Origin: JACKII01 sp965222315
Lineage (GTDB): Bacteria; Pseudomonadota; Alphaproteobacteria; Bin95
Assembly: GCA_965222315.1 (NCBI GenBank)
Contig: OZ244951.1
Span: 1,674,001 to 1,738,000 of the forward strand
Reading direction: 5' to 3'
Length of the DNA: 64,000 nt
How positions within the stretch are numbered: position 1 is the first letter of the stretch; each line of letters begins with the position of its first letter. This document shows positions 16,862 to 25,291 of this stretch, one piece after another. Under the pieces are notes generated by a model that did no database searches, was not told the origin of the DNA, and saw only the letters and a list, made by a program, of their open reading frames with translations. The position numbers and the translations under genes were made by a program.

Positions 16862-17790
16862 GAGCCCGACCCGAAAATCGATCAGGAATAGCAATATCTT
16901 GCGAGGCGTCGGGCAGTGAGACGTATGTGAGCGACGTTGATCCAAGCCTCGGCAGACGCAATGGATTTCTCCCAGTCCTTCGCCAGTCTGCGGCATCGGC
17001 CGAGCTAGGCGAAGGTGCGTTCCACGACCCAGCGACGCGGGATGACCTCGAAGCCTCCGGCGGTGTCGGAGCGCTTCACAATCGGATCGTCCAGGCGCCG
17101 ATCCGGTCGAGTGCACCACGCAGTTTGGGCCCGGCATAGCCACCATCGGCGAAGATGTGTCTGAGCCATGGGCACGCTCTGCGGATCGAAGCGCACACCG
17201 CGGGCGCACCGTCACGATCCTGGATATCGGCGGCGTGGACGACGAGGCCGAAGAGCAGGCCGATGGTGTCCACGACCGCATGGCGCATGCGCCATTGATT
17301 TTCTTGCCTGCGTCATAGCCCCGAATGCCGCCGCTTTCCGTGCTTTTCACGCTCTGGCTATCGATAACGCCGGCCGTCGGCTGAGTTTCGCGGCCCTCCA
17401 ACTCGCGTGTCTCCAGGGCGAGCGCAAATCTGATCGTCTGCAGCAGACCGCCAACACGCCAGTAATAGAAGTAGCGTTGCACGGTCGAGTATGGCGGAAA
17501 TTCTTTCGGCAACATGGCCCACTGGCAGCCGGTGGCTGCATTGTAGAGGATCGCGTTCGTCACTTCGCGCAGGTTCGTTGTTCGCGGTCGCCTGAGCCGC
17601 TTCGGCGGCGGCATGAACGGCAAGATCAGCGCCCATTCTCTGTCCGTCAGGTCACCTGCATATCGAGGCGTCTCCCGCCGATACTCCAGGCGAGCGGCTT
17701 CGGTCGAGGACATTGTCGACTCCGTCTATTGTGGCAACCGGACAGAACCACAACCTCCTGAAACCGCTCAACTCATTTTGGGTTGGGCTC
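16862..17790 (-). mobile_element. IS5-family element (IS427/IS1031-like), decayed
   Basis: 929 bp with ends GAGCCCGACCCGAAAA and GAGCCCAACCC (complement), flanked by TGA duplications at 16859-16861 and 17791-17793. The empty target is preserved at 32615-32625 in the other MITE copy, which proves the boundaries. Confidence 0.85.
16910..17713 (-). pseudogene. IS5-family transposase with frameshifts
   Basis: Starts as SSTEAARLEYRRETPRYAGDLTDREWALIL and stays open through GVIDSQSVKSTESGG and AGKKING (about 17300). It then shifts frame twice: VVDTIGLLFGLVVHAAD and IFADGGYAGPK in one frame, VIPRRWVVERTFA in another, followed by a stop. It is about three-quarters similar to the intact protein at 11247-12083. 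Confidence 0.85.
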
Positions 17791-18140
17791 TGATATCACT
17801 CAAATACTTTTAAGTCTGGCTCTAAGAAAATTTCATTTTTAGGCGGAAATAACAAATTTTTATTATAAAGAATCATTGGTGAATGAATGAAATCCCGATT
17901 ATGATCATAACGTCAACATTCGTTACTGATATCGCTTCGAAAATGGCTGTTAAGAAATTGGTGGTGACGCCACCATGCGTGGTTCGTATATGGGGTCGAG
18001 TGCTGAATATGACGGTAAGCTCTGTGGCGGAGAGGATGGGTCCGATGCCCAATCTTCTTCACCGTAAGTTATTGATTCTAATTCGAGTGGCTGGCGCGAA
18101 GCGGCAAACGCTCATCGTTATGTTGGTGGCTTTTGCCGGT
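17791..18140. other. AT-rich spacer without a recognised gene
   Basis: Holds the right part of MITE copy A (17791-17832), then an AT-rich stretch to about 17980. The rest is mixed sequence to the end of the copper block. A plus-strand reading from 17883 is open but resembles nothing I know and runs on antisense to the DsbA-like gene, so I do not call it. No clear terminator for the minus-strand operon was seen. Confidence 0.5.
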
Positions 18141-18962
18141 CTACCGGCATACCGGCGGGGGGCCTGCGGATTCCTCCGCTTTGACCAGCGCTTTCAGCGT
18201 TGCCGTCCGTATTGTGCCGACTACGATGGTGCGACCGACCACCAGCGCCGGGGTTCCCGGAAATGCAAAGCGCCGGACCAGAGCTGCGCTCGTGTGAAGC
18301 TCGCGCGTCGTAGCGTCACTCGCCATATCCGCGAGCAGTCGATCCGCGTCGATCCCTGCGGATTGCGCCACGTCTCGCAGGTATGCTTCGCTCGGCGCGA
18401 AGCTCGTCCGCTGCAGCCGCCGGTTGAACGCACTCTGCGCTCCCTGCCGTCCCGCGGCGATCGCCGCCCGCGCCGAGATTTCGGATGACTCACCAAGGAT
18501 CGGCCATTCGTGGCGCTGGATATGCACGCGCCCACGTGCCTCGGCCTCCAGCGCGATCAGGTCCTCAAGGATAAGCTCGCAATTGGGACAATTGAAGTCG
18601 GAGAAGTACGCGATGGGCACAACTCCAAGCTGGAAGCCTGCCCGGCCGAAAAGGGCGCTGCAGAAATCCGCCTCAGGGATGACTTCGTCCATCTCGGCAA
18701 CCTCACCGGACGCAGCGATCCCGGCGAAGGGATCAATTGCGCCGGTTGTCGATCCGACAAGGCTTAGGCGCCGAAACCCGGCCGGATCGTCCACCGGAAT
18801 GAAGCTGAGATCGTCGGTCGCCTGGTCGAGCAGCCAGGAGGCGCCATGAAAGAACGTGACCGCTCCGGCCGCGGCTGCGAGGAAGACAAGCAGGCCGCGA
18901 CGGCCGCTTTTTGCAACGGTCCGTTGCGTTGCCTCGGGCACACCATCCTTGTCCTGGGTCAT
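18141..18962 (-). CDS. DsbA-family periplasmic thioredoxin-like protein
   Basis: 273 residues. It has an N-terminal transmembrane anchor (GLLVFLAAAAGAVTFFHGASW), then a DsbA/DsbG-like fold with redox motif FSDFNCPNCELI. C-terminal blocks are FPGTPALVVGRTIVVGT with the cis-Pro-type TPALV. It is the last gene of the copper block, with its ATG overlapping the ccdA stop (ATGA). CcdA can supply electrons across the membrane, so a reductant-fed thiol relay is plausible. The substrate is unknown. Confidence 0.85.
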   Translation of the reverse strand: MTQDKDGVPEATQRTVAKSGRRGLLVFLAAAAGAVTFFHGASWLLDQATDDLSFIPVDDPAGFRRLSLVGSTTGAIDPFAGIAASGEVAEMDEVIPEADFCSALFGRAGFQLGVVPIAYFSDFNCPNCELILEDLIALEAEARGRVHIQRHEWPILGESSEISARAAIAAGRQGAQSAFNRRLQRTSFAPSEAYLRDVAQSAGIDADRLLADMASDATTRELHTSAALVRRFAFPGTPALVVGRTIVVGTIRTATLKALVKAEESAGPPPVCR

Positions 18963-19687
18963 CCGATGCGCCCCAGAGCCGGGAAGGCGTCCAGCAGCCA
19001 ATAGGACATTGCACTGAGTTGACCTGTCATCATCGCTACTCCCATCAGAATCATGATTGCGCCCGCACCCTGGTGTAGTCTGCGCCCGATCCGTCCCACG
19101 CCCCGCAATCGCCCGGCGAGCCGGTCGGTAAAGGCGGCGACGATAAGGAACGGCACGCCAAGTCCGGCGGAGTAGATCGCGAGCAGGGTGACGCCCTGGC
19201 CGACCGTTGCGCTCGCCGCGCTGGCGGTCAGGATCGCGCCGAGTATGGGGCCGATACATGGCGTCCAGCCGAAACCGAAGGCGAGCCCCAGCACGTAGGA
19301 CGCGGCAGGCCTACCGCCGGGGATGTCGAGATGGAAGCGCAGCTCCCGCTCCATCGCGCCGATGCGCGCCGCGCCGATCATGAAGAACCCGAACAGGATT
19401 ACGATTCCGCCGCCAACGAGATTGAGCTCGTAGCGCCATTGCAGCAATGCCTGGCCCACTGCCGTCGCCGAAGCGCCGAGCGCCATGAAGATGGTGGAAA
19501 AGCCGAGGACGAAGCAGAGACTGAGCCAGATGACATGCCCCCGGCCGAACCGAGCCTCACTGACCGTGGTCCGTCCGGCGATGTAAGATACGTAACCCGG
19601 CACCAGCGGCAGGACGCAAGGTGATACGAAGGAGATCGTCCCGGCCAGCAAAGCCGCGGTCATCCCGAGAAGCGATAGGTCAGCCAT
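18959..19687 (-). CDS. ccdA: CcdA/DsbD-type thiol electron transporter
   Basis: 242 residues with six or more hydrophobic helices. The redox cysteines lie in FVSPCVLPLVPGY (helix 1) and GFGWTPCIGPILGAIL (helix 4), the CcdA signature. It moves electrons from cytosolic thioredoxin to periplasmic thioredoxin-like proteins. I start at ATG 19685-19687 (MADLSLLG), 8 bp inside the upstream gene; the longer reading has no membrane-protein character. Neighbours CcmG, the TlpA-like protein, DsbA and the SCO proteins are its likely clients. Confidence 0.9.
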   Translation of the reverse strand: MADLSLLGMTAALLAGTISFVSPCVLPLVPGYVSYIAGRTTVSEARFGRGHVIWLSLCFVLGFSTIFMALGASATAVGQALLQWRYELNLVGGGIVILFGFFMIGAARIGAMERELRFHLDIPGGRPAASYVLGLAFGFGWTPCIGPILGAILTASAASATVGQGVTLLAIYSAGLGVPFLIVAAFTDRLAGRLRGVGRIGRRLHQGAGAIMILMGVAMMTGQLSAMSYWLLDAFPALGRIG

Positions 19688-20180
19688 GCGCGACTTCCAC
19701 ACGTGCGCGCCGCCACGGCCGGAGGCCGGTGGCCCAGCAGTAGCCGACAACCGGGATGACGACCCATTGCAGGATCGGACTCAGCCCCGCGTCGATCACC
19801 GGGATCACCGGCATCATCTCGCGATAGGCCCAGGCCTCGCGCAGCTCGATGTTCAGCCACTCGCTGAAGATCGTATAGGCGACGCCGAAGATTACCGCGC
19901 CCCCGAGCACGCGGCGTACGCGATTGTGGGGCCAATCCGCGCTTCCGAAAATACAAAGCGACAGCATGATCGTGCTGAGCGTGATTAGGATATCGCCACC
20001 GGTGCAATGAACCGCGGCGAACGCGAGTTCACTGGGTGTGCCCGTGAGCCAGATGGTATAGAGCGGCAGGTGCGCGAATTCCCAGACCAGATGGGCAATG
20101 GCGGCGAAGGCGAAATACCTACGAAGCGCACCCAGCCAATCTTGTCCCGGCGCCGCACATTTACCTGGCCGCGCCATCAT
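19680..20180 (-). CDS. Membrane protein of unknown function
   Basis: 166 residues with four likely membrane helices (around AIAHLVWEFAHLPLYTIW, DILITLSTIMLSLCIF, VLGGAVIFGVAYTIFSEW and LQWVVIPVVGYCW). I do not recognise the family. HLVWEFAHLPLY and EWLNIELREAWAY look conserved-type motifs with several His, Glu and Asp near membrane borders that could bind a metal. It is flanked by, and overlaps, the SCO-like gene and ccdA, so it belongs to the copper block. Confidence 0.65.
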   Translation of the reverse strand: MMARPGKCAAPGQDWLGALRRYFAFAAIAHLVWEFAHLPLYTIWLTGTPSELAFAAVHCTGGDILITLSTIMLSLCIFGSADWPHNRVRRVLGGAVIFGVAYTIFSEWLNIELREAWAYREMMPVIPVIDAGLSPILQWVVIPVVGYCWATGLRPWRRARVEVAHG

Positions 20181-20791
20181 CGAAATGCTCCGAACAGTCG
20201 GTCCAGCAGTCCCGGTTCGGGCGGCGGCGCGTTGGTCAGGCCGTTGATGTAGAGCACCATGTTCATGCGCCCGAACCCTGCGCCGTGGAAAATGCCGGCA
20301 TGACGTCCGCCCCGGTCGATGACATGGACCATGGGTGTATCCGTCCCTCGAGCAGAGAGCGTCGCGAAGGCCGCGGCGGTTTCCACCACCGTTCCGTCGG
20401 CGGGATTGAAAGAACGCCAGTTCCCGGCCTCTTCGTCCGGTTCGAACGCCGCGTCGCCGCTAAAGTTCAGGAACTGGACCATGTCGCGCATCGGCGTGAT
20501 GTTTACCGCATCGCGGACCTCCTGCAGAAGCGCCTGCTGATCCGCGCAGAGCGCGCCGCACCCGTCAGGTCGGAAACTGAGCACGACGATCTGATCGGCA
20601 AGCCCTGACAGATCGTGGCTGGCGCCATCCGCCCCGGTAAACACCAGCGCCGGCATGCGGCGCGAATCCCTGGGCTCGAAGGCCGGTTCCTTTTCCGCCA
20701 TCACTTCGTCGAGACGTTCGCCGGGATGGTGCGCGGCGGCCGGTGCGGCGCCTGCGAGGGACAGTAAGGCGACAAGGGCAGTCAGCCTCAT
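20177..20791 (-). CDS. SCO1-like secreted thioredoxin-fold protein
   Basis: 204 residues with a cleavable signal peptide (ends about AAPAAAH). Its fold resembles SCO1/SenC, with the cysteine pair in PDGCGALCADQ (CxxxC) and a downstream His in GRHAGIFHGAG. It differs from the classical SCO1 at 21228-21881 by lacking CP..CP context, so it may be a divergent copper or thiol-handling paralogue. The start overlaps the PCuAC stop by 4 bp. Confidence 0.75.
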   Translation of the reverse strand: MRLTALVALLSLAGAAPAAAHHPGERLDEVMAEKEPAFEPRDSRRMPALVFTGADGASHDLSGLADQIVVLSFRPDGCGALCADQQALLQEVRDAVNITPMRDMVQFLNFSGDAAFEPDEEAGNWRSFNPADGTVVETAAAFATLSARGTDTPMVHVIDRGGRHAGIFHGAGFGRMNMVLYINGLTNAPPPEPGLLDRLFGAFR

Positions 20792-21228
20792 GGTTTTACC
20801 TCCGGCCCCGCCGCCGCAACTCCGAGCACTGGGACCTCCACGGTGATCGCACCCGCGCGCTCGAATGTCAGCGTCAGTGGAAACGAGGTACCTTCGTCGA
20901 GTTTGCCCGCGAGCCCCATAAGCATGAGATGCATCCCGCCGGGAGCAAACCGAACCGTCTGTCCCGCCTCCAGATCGAGCGCGTCAAGATGGATCATACG
21001 CGTGGCGGCACCCGCTCCCGTCTCGGAGGCATGGATCATCACGTGATCCGCGACTGGCGTCGTCGCTGACAGCAGTCGGTCGTCGGCATCGCTGCTCAGC
21101 GCAAGATAGGCCGCGCCCGGGCGCGACGCGAGAATGCTGGCCCGCGCCCAGGGGTCGCTGACGAGGACCTCCGCCAGCGCGGCTGCGGGAAATGCGGCAA
21201 TACACACCGCGGCAAGATAAAGCTTCAT
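20788..21228 (-). CDS. PCuAC-type periplasmic copper chaperone
   Basis: 146 residues: signal peptide (cleavage after ALA), then a DUF461/PCuAC cupredoxin-like domain. The copper ligands appear in VMIHASETG, TRMIHLD and PGGMHLMLMGL, matching the H...M...H-x-M arrangement. PCuAC works with SCO1 to load copper into cytochrome oxidase. Here it sits next to SCO1 with a 1-bp TGATG overlap, so the pair probably cooperates. Confidence 0.92.
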   Translation of the reverse strand: MKLYLAAVCIAAFPAAALAEVLVSDPWARASILASRPGAAYLALSSDADDRLLSATTPVADHVMIHASETGAGAATRMIHLDALDLEAGQTVRFAPGGMHLMLMGLAGKLDEGTSFPLTLTFERAGAITVEVPVLGVAAAGPEVKP

Positions 21229-21881
21229 CAGGATCTTCCATCCCTCTCGATACGCATGAGAATTTCGTCGGCGAGCGCCTCGGGCGGCTGATCGCCTTCC
21301 CGGTAGACGGAGTCGAAGCCGCCGTCGGGGCGCATCAGGTAGATGTAGCCGGAATGCGCCATCAGATAGCCGTCGGGCGCGGTTGCGTCCTCGGATCGCT
21401 CGTACCAGACGCGGAAATTGCCGGCGGCCTCGGAGATCTGTGCCTCGGTCCCAGTGAGGCCGATCAGCCGCGAATGGAACGCGGCTACGTACTCCGCCAT
21501 AACGTCGACGGTGTCGCGCGCCGGATCCACGGTGATGAAGATTGGCGCAACCCGGTCAGCTTCAGGCCCGAGGATGTCCATCACGCTGGCCATGTAGGCG
21601 AGTGTGGTCGGGCAGATGTCGGGACAGAATGTAAAACCGAAGAACACCAGTTGCCACCGCCCGTCGTAAGCATCGGGCGTCACCGAGCGCCCTGTATGAT
21701 CGGTCAGGGTATAGGCGTTGACAATCTCGGCCTTGCCCGTCACGCGGGGCGTCGGCAGGTCGGAGGGGGTGAGGGCGCGCCAGAGAACGGCGCCGCCGAA
21801 AGCCAAGGCGGATCCGGCAACGGCCACCCAGAGAAGGCGCCGGATGCGTCGCAAGCCATTGGCATTGGAAGTGGCGTTCAT
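21228..21881 (-). CDS. SCO1/SenC copper chaperone (copper-block copy)
   Basis: 217 residues. One N-terminal anchor (LLWVAVAGSALAFGGAVLW), the copper motif FTFCPDICPTTLAYM and the distal His in YLMAHSGYIYL. The start is ATG 21879-21881 (MNATSNANG). A longer open reading upstream comes only from the tandem duplication. The N-terminal third of this gene is duplicated at 22190-22407. It probably hands Cu(I) onward together with PCuAC. Confidence 0.92.
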   Translation of the reverse strand: MNATSNANGLRRIRRLLWVAVAGSALAFGGAVLWRALTPSDLPTPRVTGKAEIVNAYTLTDHTGRSVTPDAYDGRWQLVFFGFTFCPDICPTTLAYMASVMDILGPEADRVAPIFITVDPARDTVDVMAEYVAAFHSRLIGLTGTEAQISEAAGNFRVWYERSEDATAPDGYLMAHSGYIYLMRPDGGFDSVYREGDQPPEALADEILMRIERDGRS

Positions 21882-21940
21882 CGGATCAGGTCTTTCAGGA
21901 AGGTCGCCCGGGCGGCGGGTGCAGCCCGGGCGTCTTGATG

Positions 21941-22183
21941 TCAGCCGCCCTGTGGCGCTGGGGTCTTGCCTTGCCCGGCAGGGGGCGTCGCACTGTCGGG
22001 GTGGCCGGGCTGATGATGCGCCATCTGCTGCATCATCTCGGTGCAGTGCTCCATCATCGGGCCCATGGCCTGCATCATCTGCATCATGCCCTGCATCTGT
22101 CCCTCGGGCATGGCGGGGGCGTCGTTCTCCGCCAGCGCGGCGGAGGTGGCGAGCCCGAGGCCAAGAACGGCGGCCGTTGCCAC
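21941..22183 (-). pseudogene. Duplicated Met-rich protein gene lacking its start
   Basis: Repeats the reading of 22467-22727 from LGLGLATSAALAEN to the stop, but the duplication joint removed MKTIQKYAM. Only a GTG (VATAAVLG) could start it, without the positive residues of a signal peptide. Probably not exported. Confidence 0.7.
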
Positions 22184-22407
22184 CGCGCGTCGTAAGCATC
22201 GGGCGTCACCGAGCGCCCTGTATGATTGGTCAGGGTATAGGCGTTGACAATCTCGGCCTTGCCCGTCACGCGGGGCGTCGGCAGGTCGGAGGGGGTGAGG
22301 GCGCGCCAGAGAACGGCGCCGCCGAAAGCCAAGGCGGATCCGGCAACGGCCACCCAGAGAAGGCGCCGGATGCGTCGCAAGCCATTGGCATTGGAAGTGG
22401 CGTTCAT
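22084..22407 (-). pseudogene. Truncated, chimeric SCO1 copy
   Basis: Encodes the first ~73 residues of SCO1 (through DAYDARWQ), then crosses the duplication joint and runs out of frame through the Met-rich gene as a Pro/Arg-rich tail. The CPxxxC motif is absent. One residue differs from the intact copy (TNHTG for TDHTG). Confidence 0.75.
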
Positions 22408-22466
22408 CGGATCAGGTCTTTCAGGAAGGTCGCCCGGGCGGCGGGTGCAGCCCGGGCGTCTTGATG

Positions 22467-22727
22467 TCAGCCGCCCTGTGGCGCTGGGGTCTTGCCTTGC
22501 CCGGCAGGGGGCGTCGCACTGTCGGGGTGGCCGGGCTGATGATGCGCCATCTGCTGCATCATCTCGGTGCAGTGCTCCATCATCGGGCCCATGGCCTGCA
22601 TCATCTGCATCATGCCCTGCATCTGTCCCTCGGGCATGGCGGGGGCGTCGTTCTCCGCCAGCGCGGCGGAGGTGGCGAGCCCGAGGCCAAGAACGGCGGC
22701 CATTGCGTATTTCTGGATCGTCTTCAT
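22467..22727 (-). CDS. Met-rich periplasmic protein, probable copper sponge
   Basis: 86 residues: signal peptide MKTIQKYAMAAVLGLGLATS with cleavage after ALA. A short mature part follows with clustered Met (GQMQGMMQMMQAMGPMMEH) plus HCTEMMQQMAHHQPGH. Met and His clusters bind Cu(I) and Cu(II) in known resistance proteins; no family name can be given. It is the intact member of the duplicated pair, preceded by GGAGCA at a good distance. Confidence 0.75.
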   Translation of the reverse strand: MKTIQKYAMAAVLGLGLATSAALAENDAPAMPEGQMQGMMQMMQAMGPMMEHCTEMMQQMAHHQPGHPDSATPPAGQGKTPAPQGG

Positions 22728-22755
22728 CGGATTGCTCCTTTTGGTGTGGCGAGGG

Positions 22756-23037
22756 TCACTCCCTCGGGGTATCCGGACCGGCGTCCGAATTCTTCTGGGC
22801 GGCGCAGGATTTCGAGCCGCCCATCATGCAGAGCCCCAACCCGCACATGACGGCGCAGGGAGCGAGGGCGAGGATCAGGGGGGCGGCGCCGATAGCGGCC
22901 ACCCAGCCCCAGTTGAGCCACAGCCCTGCGCCGATCAGCGCCATAGCGCCGAGGATAAGGCCGCGGCGCCCGAACGGAATGGAGAAGCCCCCCGGTCGGG
23001 CGGCGTTCTGGTCATAAGGTGTGTCAGGCATGGTCAT
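22756..23037 (-). CDS. Small Cys-containing membrane protein
   Basis: 93 residues with two hydrophobic helices (LILGAMALIGAGLWLNWGW and AAPLILALAPCAVMCGLGLCMM). The second ends with C-x3-C-x4-C and MMGGSKSC, a possible thiol or copper site at the membrane face. Unknown family. It overlaps the TlpA-like gene upstream by 4 bp, so it is part of the same operon. Confidence 0.65.
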   Translation of the reverse strand: MTMPDTPYDQNAARPGGFSIPFGRRGLILGAMALIGAGLWLNWGWVAAIGAAPLILALAPCAVMCGLGLCMMGGSKSCAAQKNSDAGPDTPRE

Positions 23038-23555
23038 CTGTTCCTTTCAGCGATGATGGTCTGGAATTGCGCGATCGCCTCCGCGCTGTCCCATTCGGCG
23101 GGACCCGTCAGGCGGCCGCGTTCGCGCCCCTGCCGGTCGATCAGCAGGGTCGTGGGCAGCCCGATGACAGAGAAGGCGCGCATCGCGCGGATGTCCTCGG
23201 CGAGGTACTGGCCCAGGTGTCGGATGCCGATCTCGTCGTAGAAGCGCCGGACCGGCCCGAGCCCCGCCCGGTCTATGGACAGGGGCAGGACGTGGAAATC
23301 GTCACCGCCAAGCTGCGCCTGCAGACGGTCGAGCGTCGGCATCTCCTCGCGGCAAGGCGCGCACCAAGTGGCCCAGACGTTCAGCAGCACTATGCGGCCC
23401 CGGAAATCCGCCAGCGTCAGGTCGCGCCCGTCGCCATCTACGAACGGCGGCGAGAGCATCTCGCGCGGGGTCTCGTGCAGCGGCATCAAGGGTTGTGCGG
23501 CAGCGGGCATGGCGGCAAGCGCCAGCGCACCGGTCAGCAGGTCGCGCCGCCTCAT
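23034..23555 (-). CDS. TlpA-like periplasmic thioredoxin
   Basis: 173 residues: Tat-like or Sec signal (MRRRDLLTGALALAAMPAAA), then a TlpA/ResA-type redoxin with LLNVWATWCAPCREEMP as active site and VIGLPTTLLIDRQG with the cis-Pro. Such proteins reduce apocytochrome c or SCO/CuA thiols. The start is ATG 23553-23555, overlapping the CcmG stop. Two adjacent thioredoxins of different type suggest sequential steps in the relay. Confidence 0.88.
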   Translation of the reverse strand: MRRRDLLTGALALAAMPAAAQPLMPLHETPREMLSPPFVDGDGRDLTLADFRGRIVLLNVWATWCAPCREEMPTLDRLQAQLGGDDFHVLPLSIDRAGLGPVRRFYDEIGIRHLGQYLAEDIRAMRAFSVIGLPTTLLIDRQGRERGRLTGPAEWDSAEAIAQFQTIIAERNR

Positions 23556-24130
23556 GATCCGTCCTCCGCCTGCAACTGGCGAACGACGGGCAGGATCTCT
23601 TCCTCCAGTACGCGGCGATCGAAGGGCCCAACATGCTTGGATGCGATCCGCCCCCCGGCATCGACAACGAAGGTCTCGGGCAGGCCGTAGACGCCCCAGT
23701 CGATGGAGACACGCCCGTTCCGGTCGGCGCCAATCCGGGTATAGGGGTCGCCGAGCTCGGCGAGAAACCCGAGCGCTGCGTCGGGAGCGTCCTTGTAATT
23801 GATCCCGTAGATCGGAACCGTCCCGGTTTCGGCCAGTTGGACCAACAGGGGCATCTCCACACGGCAGGGCACGCACCAGGAGGCCCAGACGTTCACGATG
23901 GAGACCTCGCCGCGCAGGTCCTCCGACGAAAGACCGTCGCTGCGCCCTTCGATCGGCGGCAGGGCGAAATCCGGTACCGATCGCCCGATCAGCGCCGATG
24001 GCAGCCGGTCGTCCTTGTTCCAAAGCCCCCAGTATAAGGCGACGAAAATCAGCGCCACGATAGCGACGGGTATCATCGCGAGCAGCCTTCCGCCCACAGG
24101 GCGAGCGATATGACGGTCTCCGTCGCTCAT
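23552..24130 (-). CDS. CcmG/DsbE-type thioredoxin
   Basis: 192 residues: an N-terminal anchor (AMIPVAIVALIFVALYWGLW), then VNVWASWCVPCRVEMP (active site) and WGVYGLPETFVVDAGG, the CcmG hallmark. CcmG reduces apocytochrome c for haem ligation, fed by CcdA. Both partners are present here, as is a cytochrome c immediately upstream, yet no other ccm gene is in the window. It may therefore be dedicated to this block. Confidence 0.9.
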   Translation of the reverse strand: MSDGDRHIARPVGGRLLAMIPVAIVALIFVALYWGLWNKDDRLPSALIGRSVPDFALPPIEGRSDGLSSEDLRGEVSIVNVWASWCVPCRVEMPLLVQLAETGTVPIYGINYKDAPDAALGFLAELGDPYTRIGADRNGRVSIDWGVYGLPETFVVDAGGRIASKHVGPFDRRVLEEEILPVVRQLQAEDGS

Positions 24131-24612
24131 GACCCGCCCTCATCGGCGGCTGTGATCCGCGCCTGGTTGTCGCGCTCCCGCTCGGGCCAGGTGCTTTTGA
24201 TGAAGGCCAAAACCGCGGCGATTTCGTCATCGGACAGGATGTCCTCGAAGGCGGGCATGTCGCTCTCGTAGCCGGGCACGACGGCGCTCACACCGAGCTT
24301 GGTTATCGTGAACAATTGGCGGTCGGCATGGTGCCAGGTATGGCCGCTCGCATCGTGCGGCGGCGCAGGCATCCGGCCGTTCTCGTTCCGCCTGCGCCAG
24401 TCGGGCTGCCCTTCCAGGTTCGCCCCGTGACAGGAGGCGCAATTGGCGGCGTAAACCTCCTGCCCAAGCGCAAGCTGCGCCGCGGTGACCGTCTCGCCGA
24501 GGAAGGTCAGACTTTCGACGTCCGCCCCTTTTGGGGTCGCCGCGATCCAGCCTGCCGCACCGATCGCCGCCACAAGAGCGGCGGCTGCTGCGATCGAGCG
24601 CCGGCGCGTCAT
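24127..24612 (-). CDS. Class I c-type cytochrome
   Basis: 161 residues: signal or anchor (IAAAAALVAAIGAAGWIAAT), then a monohaem domain with CASCH (haem attachment), GRMPAPPHDASGHTWHH and a distal Met in YESDMPAFEDILSDDEIAAVLAFIKS. It may pass electrons from the multicopper oxidase or thiol proteins. It overlaps CcmG by 4 bp. Confidence 0.9.
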   Translation of the reverse strand: MTRRRSIAAAAALVAAIGAAGWIAATPKGADVESLTFLGETVTAAQLALGQEVYAANCASCHGANLEGQPDWRRRNENGRMPAPPHDASGHTWHHADRQLFTITKLGVSAVVPGYESDMPAFEDILSDDEIAAVLAFIKSTWPERERDNQARITAADEGGS

Positions 24613-24749
24613 CCGGGCCTCCGCAGATACTTGATCAGCGCCGCCGCCGCGAGGACCAAGACCGCGATCAGCAGCAGTAGGACGAGTCCGCCGCCCAGCA
24701 TCATGCCCATCATAGACCCGCCCATCATCTGGCCCATGCAGTCGCCCAT
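24609..24749 (-). CDS. 46-residue Met-rich membrane peptide
   Basis: Starts MGDCMGQMMGGSMMGMMLGGG and continues into one transmembrane helix (LVLLLLIAVLVLAAAALI) and a basic tail. The Met clusters and a Cys at the likely periplasmic end suggest copper binding. It is linked to its neighbours by 1-bp and 4-bp overlaps, which supports it being real despite its size. Confidence 0.65.
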   Translation of the reverse strand: MGDCMGQMMGGSMMGMMLGGGLVLLLLIAVLVLAAAALIKYLRRPG

Positions 24750-25291
24750 CAGCCTGCCTCCCTGGTATCGTCGCGCCATGCCACCACCCAAGCGGCGACG
24801 AGTGCGAAGAGGATATGGCCGACGAGCGCGACCCAAGTGATGCCGGTGAAGCCGAGAAAGGCCGGATTACCGGCGACGAGATGCGCCATAACGTAAAGCG
24901 CAAAGACCCAGAGCAGGACGCCGTAGAGGACGGCAGGCACCGCCCAGCCCAGCCCCGAGGCGAGCGTGCGCGCGATGGGCCTCGCGAGCACCATCCAGCC
25001 AACTGGATAGGCAACCATCCCCGCGAAGTAGTGCAGGAATTCGGCGCCTGGTCGGTATGGCGCACCGAACAGCGTCTGGATCACGTTGTTGGCGAGTGGA
25101 ACTGGCGCAAGATTGGCGAAGCCCAGCATCGGGCTGAGGCTCTGGCCGAAGAAGTCGAAGGCGACGGTGGCGCAGGCACCCGCCAGAGCCATCGTGAAGA
25201 GGCCGGCCCGCGTGAAGTGCGCACTTACGGCGTCCGCTATGGCGGCGCCCAAGTTCCTCCGCGGGGTGGTTGCGATGTCATTCATCGGCAT
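24749..25291 (-). CDS. Polytopic membrane protein of unknown function
   Basis: 180 residues with about four to five helices. Motifs include FLHYFAGMVAYPVGW, VLLWVFALYVMAHLVAG and WVALVGHILFALVAAWVV, with several His in or near helices. I do not recognise the family with confidence. Located between a DUF411 gene and a Met-rich peptide, it is part of the copper operon. Confidence 0.7.
   Translation of the reverse strand: MPMNDIATTPRRNLGAAIADAVSAHFTRAGLFTMALAGACATVAFDFFGQSLSPMLGFANLAPVPLANNVIQTLFGAPYRPGAEFLHYFAGMVAYPVGWMVLARPIARTLASGLGWAVPAVLYGVLLWVFALYVMAHLVAGNPAFLGFTGITWVALVGHILFALVAAWVVAWRDDTREAG

Larger units (their letters stand above)
21650..22701. repeat. 526-bp tandem duplication
   Basis: Unit 1 is 21650-22175 and unit 2 is 22176-22701. 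They differ at only a few positions, for example GATCGG at 21698 against GATTGG at 22224. Each unit holds the 5' third of SCO1, the SCO1 promoter-proximal gap and most of the Met-rich gene. The near identity implies a recent event. Confidence 0.9.

Noticed and set aside
17883..18488. A plus-strand open reading next to the copper block
   Set aside because: Its second half is antisense to the DsbA-like gene and the first half has no ribosome site or family likeness.
22084..22407. A second functional SCO1
   Set aside because: It loses the CPxxxC motif at the duplication joint.
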